Assembly: GCA_964365765.1 (NCBI GenBank)
Contig: CAYIRB010000041.1
Coordinates: 1 to 10,057, forward strand
Direction of reading: 5' to 3'
From: CALRGE01 sp964365765
GTDB taxonomy: Bacteria; Patescibacteriota; Gracilibacteria; UBA1369; 2-02-FULL-48-14
DNA length: 10,057 nucleotides
Below, in pieces: positions 6,669 through 10,057 of the stretch (positions within the stretch are counted from its first letter, which is position 1; every line of letters begins with the position of its first letter). The position numbers and the translations under genes were made by a program. The notes below the pieces were generated by a model that was not told where the DNA came from, did not search any database, and worked only from the letters and a program-made list of their open reading frames with translations.

Positions 6669-6849
6669 AAATAAACGGAAGTCGGCATCAAGTTGTAGCT
6701 TCGCCAACTTTCAGCCTCGTCCTGTTTACAACGCCCAACACGGTTTAACCAGTTCGTTCAGTCGCTTTGCTCCTTCGCTCACCCAAATTTTGCAGTGGTA
6801 AGCACTTCGTGCTATTTTACCACAGCAAAACTTTGTTTAAACCGAGACG
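6662..6849 (+). mobile_element. Gene-less integron cassette (188 bp)
   Basis: This cassette is bounded by the exchange points of sites A and B. After removing the two recombination sites only about 60 bp remain (6669-6731), too little for a normal gene. That core holds a short hairpin, AAGTTG (6690-6695) with CAACTT (6705-6710). The open reading frame crossing 6598-6801 is a by-product of the two attC sequences. The cassette might be non-coding, specify a small RNA, or be a deletion remnant. Confidence 0.65.
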
Positions 6850-6856
6850 TTAGCCG
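6732..6856 (+). other. attC site B, complete
   Basis: The 5' box CGCCCAAC (6732-6739) is followed by A and arm CGGTTTAA (6741-6748). The 3' arm TTAAACCG (6837-6844) is followed by AGAC and GTTAGCC (6849-6855). The inner part has TTTTGC/GCAAAA (6788-6793, 6825-6830), GTGGTAA/TTACCAC (6795-6801, 6817-6823) and GCAC-TTC-GTGC (6802-6812). It shares TTCGTTCAGTCGCTT (6753-6767) with site A and the apical hairpin with site C. Its 5' box complements the start of the gene-less cassette in 7 of 8 bases. Confidence 0.85.
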
Positions 6857-6996
6857 AAATACACTTTTACGTATTCCCTTTTTGCCGCTCCGCTTTTCGG
6901 ACTTTTAATAAGGAGGGGCGAATTGATTCTTTTTTATAGGGGGGGGGAGAAGGGTTTTCTCGCTTCCTCTGGTCTCTCAAAAACGGTCTTATTTGA
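6857..6996. other. Non-coding lead of the GNAT-Fic cassette
   Basis: No gene is seen here. It contains a small dyad AATAC/GTATT (6858-6862 and 6870-6874), the inverted-repeat block 6915-6929, a run of nine G (6939-6947) and further G-rich bases. The G run is a place where read errors are likely. Confidence 0.5.
6915..6929 (+). repeat. Inverted repeat, left copy, flanking the GNAT-Fic genes
   Basis: GGGGCGAATTGATTC here is matched by its exact reverse complement at 8938-8952, about 2 kb away. On both sides T-rich then G-rich sequence follows in the same relative order (reading the right copy on the minus strand). The pair encloses the two cassette genes just inside the attC boundaries. Confidence 0.8.
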
Positions 6997-7025
6997 TTGA
7001 ACATTTCCCTAAATTGAGCTATAAT
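6997..7025 (+). promoter_or_regulatory. Promoter of the GNAT gene
   Basis: TTGAAC (6997-7002), exactly 17 bp, and a perfect TATAAT (7020-7025) precede the ATG at 7048 by 22 bp. The predicted leader is about 16 nt without a Shine-Dalgarno sequence. Confidence 0.7.
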
Positions 7026-7047
7026 TAACAGATTGAATTAAAATAAT

Positions 7048-7686
7048 ATGGCAAATCCGGATATCGTACAACATTTCGAAGTGAGACATGGCGGACCGGA
7101 ATTAAATATAAGCGACTCTCAAATCAACGAACTTTTTCTTGCATATAAAGATCAGTATGTTCGTCAGCAAGCCGACGGATCGATGCCCGATGAAGAAATT
7201 CTTACTTACTTGAAAAAAGCGCTAAGAGAACCTGAAACCATTGTACTATTTAATGATGATGATGAAGTAGCAGGCATGATTGGTATCAATTATTTTGATG
7301 AGAATAAAGATTTCCCAAATGATTCATTAGTAGAGTTTAAAACTCTTATTGTTTGTCATAAATATAGAGGGCAAGGAATTTCTGATAAACTTCGTAAAAT
7401 GCTACGTGATGAAACAGTGGCGCGTTGTCCTAAGGAGCGAGGTATTATTTTTACTTCAGTTACAAGTACTCCACAGGTTATTCACTTACTACAAAAGGAT
7501 GGGTACGAAGAAATACCCGGAATAGACTGGGCGCAAATGACAGGATGTACGGTACCGGAAGCGTATCGGCAAAAGTACGGCTATCGAGCCTTTATAGATA
7601 AAAAACATGGTTATCCAACCGAACTAAACTCACTGAGAGAGGGCTTTGAAGACAAGTTTAATGAGACAGCCCAAGTAGACGGCTGA
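7048..7686 (+). CDS. GNAT-family N-acetyltransferase, 212 aa, cassette-borne
   Basis: This is a probable acetyl-CoA-dependent acetyltransferase. The acceptor, which could be a small molecule, a protein or an aminoacyl group, is unknown. The core runs from about residue 62: strands ETIVLFNDDDEVAGMIGINYF, then FKTLIVCHKYRGQGISDKLRKMLRDE (97-122), which matches GNAT motif A. RGQG at 107-110 is the acetyl-CoA pyrophosphate loop; the third loop glycine seen in many members is Ser112. GIIFTSVTSTPQVIHLLQKDGYEEI (about 135-160) corresponds to the final strand-helix-strand. The first 60 residues are an extra helical region and the last 50 an extension of unknown role. It shares a cassette with the Fic gene but each has its own promoter. 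Confidence 0.75.
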   Translation: MANPDIVQHFEVRHGGPELNISDSQINELFLAYKDQYVRQQADGSMPDEEILTYLKKALREPETIVLFNDDDEVAGMIGINYFDENKDFPNDSLVEFKTLIVCHKYRGQGISDKLRKMLRDETVARCPKERGIIFTSVTSTPQVIHLLQKDGYEEIPGIDWAQMTGCTVPEAYRQKYGYRAFIDKKHGYPTELNSLREGFEDKFNETAQVDG

Positions 7687-7715
7687 GGTAGTTTAATCGA
7701 CATCGCTTTTTGGCA

Positions 7716-7767
7716 TTGATGATTTTTTTGAATTGGATATAATTGGACATAGTCAAAATATCCAATT
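7716..7767 (+). promoter_or_regulatory. Fic promoter overlapped by three AATTGGAYAT operator-like repeats
   Basis: TTGATG (7716-7721), 16 bp and a perfect TATAAT (7738-7743) lie 30 bp before the fic ATG. The decamer AATTGGATAT (7731-7740) is followed directly by AATTGGACAT (7741-7750). Its exact inverted copy ATATCCAATT lies at 7758-7767, giving perfect 10-bp arms 17 bp apart. The repeats cover the -10 box and start point, so a bound protein would block transcription. The winged-helix C-terminus of the Fic protein itself is a candidate binder. Confidence 0.7.
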
Positions 7768-7773
7768 ACACCC

Positions 7774-8868
7774 ATGCTAAAGATCACCAGAAAACGAACA
7801 GAACCATACTTACCTAAAGACAATTTTTCAAAACGCATTGAGAATACATCTTCCAGTATTGTTTCAAAAATCGCCAAAATTGATGAATTAAAAGGACAAT
7901 GGATAACAGGGGCTCGTTTGAGCCCACAAGTTCTGGGGAGATTAAAACGGTCGGTTTTAATCACTTCAACCGGTGCGTCCACTCGTATTGAGGGCGCACG
8001 CCTAACGGATGAAGATATTGAAAAATTGATGCGCGGTATTAATATCCAAAAATTTACCAATCGTGATAAACAAGAGGCTCAAGGTTACTACGAATTACTG
8101 GAAAACGTCTTCAATTCGTGGAAAAGCTTAAAATTCAATGAGAATCTGATCAAACATTTTCACCAAGAGCTTTTGAAATATGTAGAGAAAGACAAGTTGC
8201 ACCGTGGAGACTATAAAAAGAGCGAAAATAAAGTGCATATGGTAGATGATGCGGGCCAGTCTATTGGTATCCTTTTTGACACAGCACCAGCTTACCTTAC
8301 ACCGGGTAAGATGAAGGACTTGCTTGAATGGACTCAAGACACATTAAGCAGGGAAACGTATCACCCCTTGTTGGTAATCGGAAACTTTTTAGTTGAATTT
8401 CTCAAAATACATCCTTTTACTGATGGGAACGGGAGATTGTCTCGACTACTGACGAATTTGCTTTTACTTCACGCAGGATATTTATATATGCCCTATGTCT
8501 CTCATGAGAAATTAGTCGAAGACAATAAACCGGATTACTATATTGCTCTTCGAAGAAGCCAGAAAACACTTGGCACCAAAAAAGAAAATATTACTGACTG
8601 GCTCAACTTTTTTCTGGGTATTGTTTTGGAGCAATCAAAAATAGCCGTTGAACTTTTATCAAAGGAAAATATCGAAAAAATTCTGTCAGAAAAACAGCTT
8701 GTCGTTTGGCACTACATTGAAAAAATGAAGGAAACAAGCACAGGTAATATTATGGAAAATACCAAGATAGCAAGACCCACAATCAAGCAGGCTCTGGAGG
8801 TTTTGCTTAGACTTAAAAAGATCGAAAGAATCGGTCTTGGTAGAAGTGCTCGATATAGAAAGCTTTAA
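7774..8868 (+). CDS. Fic-domain AMPylase (class II, self-inhibited) with C-terminal HTH, 364 aa
   Basis: This is a probable Fic enzyme, which transfers AMP or another nucleotide part onto target proteins. The catalytic motif is complete: HPFTDGNGRLSR (213-224), with His213 as base, Asp217 for metal and Arg221/Arg224 for phosphates. An inhibitory-helix motif lies near the N-terminus: Ser69 to Glu73-Gly74 in ASTRIEG, fitting (S/T)xxxE(G/N). This is class II, in which the same protein holds its own brake, so no separate antitoxin gene is needed, and none is present. The Fic/DOC core spans about 120-285. The C-terminal 75 residues (NIMENTKIARPTIKQALEVLLRLKKIERIG) form a winged helix-turn-helix, as in many Fic/DUF4172-like regulators. 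The inverted repeats on its promoter suggest self-control. Confidence 0.92.
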   Translation: MLKITRKRTEPYLPKDNFSKRIENTSSSIVSKIAKIDELKGQWITGARLSPQVLGRLKRSVLITSTGASTRIEGARLTDEDIEKLMRGINIQKFTNRDKQEAQGYYELLENVFNSWKSLKFNENLIKHFHQELLKYVEKDKLHRGDYKKSENKVHMVDDAGQSIGILFDTAPAYLTPGKMKDLLEWTQDTLSRETYHPLLVIGNFLVEFLKIHPFTDGNGRLSRLLTNLLLLHAGYLYMPYVSHEKLVEDNKPDYYIALRRSQKTLGTKKENITDWLNFFLGIVLEQSKIAVELLSKENIEKILSEKQLVVWHYIEKMKETSTGNIMENTKIARPTIKQALEVLLRLKKIERIGLGRSARYRKL

Positions 8869-9060
8869 CACCTCAACAAATAAAGGCAATTTGGCTCGGG
8901 CAATTCACCCCCGACCCCTCTTGCCCTTGCCAAAACGGAATCAATTCGCCCCTTAAAAAAATGAGTGAAAAGCGATCGCGGCATCGGGAATAGTAAAAGT
9001 GTACTTCTTCGGTCGCTTCGCTCCCTCCTACCACGCTGCGCTCTCGCCTTCGGCTCGGGT
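8869..9060. other. Non-coding tail of the GNAT-Fic cassette
   Basis: No gene is seen here. The stretch is C-rich on the plus strand (8900-8930) and contains the right inverted-repeat block (8938-8952). TTCGGTCGCTTCGCTCC (9008-9024) closely resembles an arm of attC sites A and B but lies outside site C. No GTT box occurs between it and site C, so it is not a complete attC. Confidence 0.5.
8938..8952 (-). repeat. Inverted repeat, right copy, flanking the GNAT-Fic genes
   Basis: GAATCAATTCGCCCC is the exact reverse complement of 6915-6929. Fifteen matching bases with similar composition beyond them are unlikely to arise by chance between two points that bracket the same gene pair. Confidence 0.8.
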
Positions 9061-9177
9061 CGGCTAACAGCGCATAGCCGGTTCGGGCTCAGCTCGCCCT
9101 CACGCAACTTTGTCAGTGGTCGCACTTCGTGCTAATTTTACCACTGCCAAAGTTCGTCCATGCGCGAACGTTGTCAG
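9061..9177 (+). other. attC site C, complete
   Basis: The 5' box CGGCTAAC (9061-9068) is followed by A and arm GCGCAT (9070-9075). The 3' arm ATGCGC (9160-9165) is followed by GAAC and GTTGTCA (9170-9176). The inner stems are CAGTGGT/ACCACTG (9114-9120, 9140-9146) and GCAC-TTC-GTGC (9122-9132), nearly the same as in site B. TCGGCTAAC is the exact complement of the cassette start at 6849-6857, a 9/9 match across 2.2 kb. Confidence 0.85.
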
Positions 9178-9199
9178 AAATTTTTTGAGGCCAAATACT

Positions 9200-9982
9200 A
9201 TGTTTTTTAAAGATTATTTAAGCTCAGTAGCTAACTGTCTTGAAGCAAAACTTCAAGGGTTTAACCAACAGCAGCATTCTGGAGACATTGGAGAACTTTG
9301 CGAATTTTTTATTAGAGATTTCCTTCACGACTCATTTTCTGGGAACCTAAGAGTATTTAGGGGCGGTCAAATCATAAATGCGGATAATAAAAAATCCGAG
9401 CAGATTGATATTGTCTTATGCTCACAAAGTTCAATAAAAATTTTCAGTGACAAAGGATTATATCCAATAGAAACCGTTTTTGGAGTTGTTAATATTAAGA
9501 AAACCCTAACTCACACAAATCTTTTTAGCATTAAGCAGGGTGACTGTGGGGCAATCAAAAACTTACAATCAATACCGAAAGACAATATTAACCTGCACAC
9601 CGGTTTTTTAAACCGGAACAAAGTTCTCGACGATTTTAAGAAAAGGTTCCCATGTAAAATAATCTTTGCTTATGAAGGTGAAATATTGCCAGCCTGGGAA
9701 AATGAATTAAATAGACTGGCGAAAGTAGAAGGGGCGTTGGATTCCTTACCAGATGTCATCATAGTTAATAAACAAGGCATGATTCAGAAATGCGCTAATG
9801 GAAAAGCGGTTTTAACAACGGGCGAAACACTTGAAAAGCATTTTCATTTAACAAAATTCGAAGATAATAAAGCGTATCACGCCCCTTTTATTTTTATACT
9901 CAATGAGCTGTACAAGAACGCAGGCTGGCAATATTTCATAGGCCCAGCATACGAAAATTATTTTAACAGAGACTTAAGCTGA
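9200..9982 (+). CDS. DUF6602-like protein, 260 aa, cassette-borne
   Basis: This protein resembles the DUF6602 family, which I link to a PD-(D/E)xK nuclease-like fold from memory of family patterns. Shared features are HSGDIGELCEFFIRDFL (26-42), GGQIIN (55-60), a Gln-x-Asp element SEQIDIVLC (66-74), and YPIETVFGVVNIKKTL (88-103). Family members usually read V-I-E-V-K in the last block; here the Glu position is Asn98 before Lys100, so nuclease activity may be lost. The chosen start at 9200 has GAGG at 9186-9189, 10 nt upstream. An earlier in-frame ATG at 9110 lies within attC site C and would translate recombination-site sequence. No clear promoter lies between attC and the ATG, so it may be read from upstream. 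Its stop lies 16 bp before the next attC box. Confidence 0.65.
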   Translation: MFFKDYLSSVANCLEAKLQGFNQQQHSGDIGELCEFFIRDFLHDSFSGNLRVFRGGQIINADNKKSEQIDIVLCSQSSIKIFSDKGLYPIETVFGVVNIKKTLTHTNLFSIKQGDCGAIKNLQSIPKDNINLHTGFLNRNKVLDDFKKRFPCKIIFAYEGEILPAWENELNRLAKVEGALDSLPDVIIVNKQGMIQKCANGKAVLTTGETLEKHFHLTKFEDNKAYHAPFIFILNELYKNAGWQYFIGPAYENYFNRDLS

Positions 9983-9998
9983 AGGCCTCAAAAAACTA

Positions 9999-10057
9999 TC
10001 AGACAACTACTTATATCCCCGTCAATAAAAAAGTGGTGGTTTTTCATGGATTTGGGA
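9999..10057 (+). other. attC site D, 5' part only
   Basis: TCAGACAAC (9999-10007) complements the start of the last cassette, GTTGTCAGA at 9170-9178, in 8 of 9 bases. It lies 16 bp after the gene's stop, where an attC should begin. The rest of the site, including its GTT box, would lie beyond the window. By analogy with sites A-C the closing arm should read like TATAAGT, then about 4 nt and GTT. Confidence 0.55.

Larger units (their letters stand above)
6043..10057 (+). mobile_element. Integron gene-cassette array without an integrase in the window
   Basis: Four cassettes lie head to tail: 6043-6661, 6662-6849, 6850-9170 and 9171 to beyond the right edge. Each ends in an attC-like site and all genes point the same way. 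The start of each cassette complements the 5' box of its own terminal site (9/9, 7/8, 9/9 and 8/9 bases). This is the signature of units that circularise and insert at G/TT. No tyrosine recombinase is encoded here, so within this view it is a CALIN-type cluster; an integrase could lie further right or act from elsewhere. The cassette genes look more AT-rich than mutS, in keeping with transfer. Confidence 0.82.

Noticed and set aside
6598..6801. 67-aa plus-strand reading frame
   Set aside because: It runs through the hairpins of attC sites A and B; the repeated sequence, not coding, explains it.
8865..9125. 86-aa minus-strand reading frame
   Set aside because: It covers the C-rich tail and attC site C; it has an Arg-rich, low-complexity reading and no start signals.
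6538..9177. Long hairpins considered as intrinsic terminators, REP elements or a CRISPR array
   Set aside because: No T tracts follow the stems, there are no regular short repeats with spacers, and the paired AAC/GTT boxes with cassette-specific complementarity fit attC better.
9110..9199. Upstream in-frame ATG extending the DUF6602-like protein by 30 residues
   Set aside because: It would translate attC sequence; the ATG at 9200 has a Shine-Dalgarno sequence and the better family N-terminus.

Overview
The window looks bacterial: standard genetic code (TGA and TAA both act as stops), compact layout, one tRNA gene and housekeeping DNA-maintenance genes. The promoters have good -35/-10 boxes, but leaders are only about 15-25 nt and mostly lack a Shine-Dalgarno sequence. 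Gene content and style tentatively suggest an uncultivated, small-genome lineage such as Patescibacteria (CPR). That placement is an inference from general resemblance, not from a marker gene.

Left part (1-5931), chromosomal backbone. A lexA gene on the minus strand runs off the left edge. Its promoter carries a dyad in the -35/-10 spacer. A small unknown gene diverges from it, then a YefM/Phd-RelE-type toxin-antitoxin pair with its own promoter and operator-like repeats, then tRNA-Arg(CCU) on the minus strand with a perfect hairpin filling its predicted 5' leader. A full-length mutS follows, overlapped by 4 bp by a HAD-superfamily phosphatase gene, and then an AbrB/PIN (VapBC-type) toxin-antitoxin pair.

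Right part (about 6030-10057), the main discovery: an array of integron gene cassettes with no integrase in the window. Three complete attC-like sites (6538-6668, 6732-6856, 9061-9177) share one architecture: RYYYAAC-like box, A, stem, long structured middle, stem, RRAC, GTT box. A fourth starts at 9999 and is cut by the window end. An attI-like simple site with inverted boxes lies at 6030-6050. The strongest evidence is that the first bases of each cassette are complementary to the 5' box of that cassette's own terminal attC (9/9, 7/8, 9/9 and 8/9 matches for the four cassettes), as expected if each cassette once existed as a circle. All cassette genes are on the plus strand.

The cassettes hold, in order: an unknown 128-aa protein; no gene at all (188 bp); a GNAT acetyltransferase plus a Fic-domain AMPylase with its own operator-like promoter; and a DUF6602-like protein with an apparently altered nuclease-type motif. 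Most cassette genes have their own promoters, so the array need not depend on one common promoter. Whether the nearby lexA has anything to do with integrase control is speculation.
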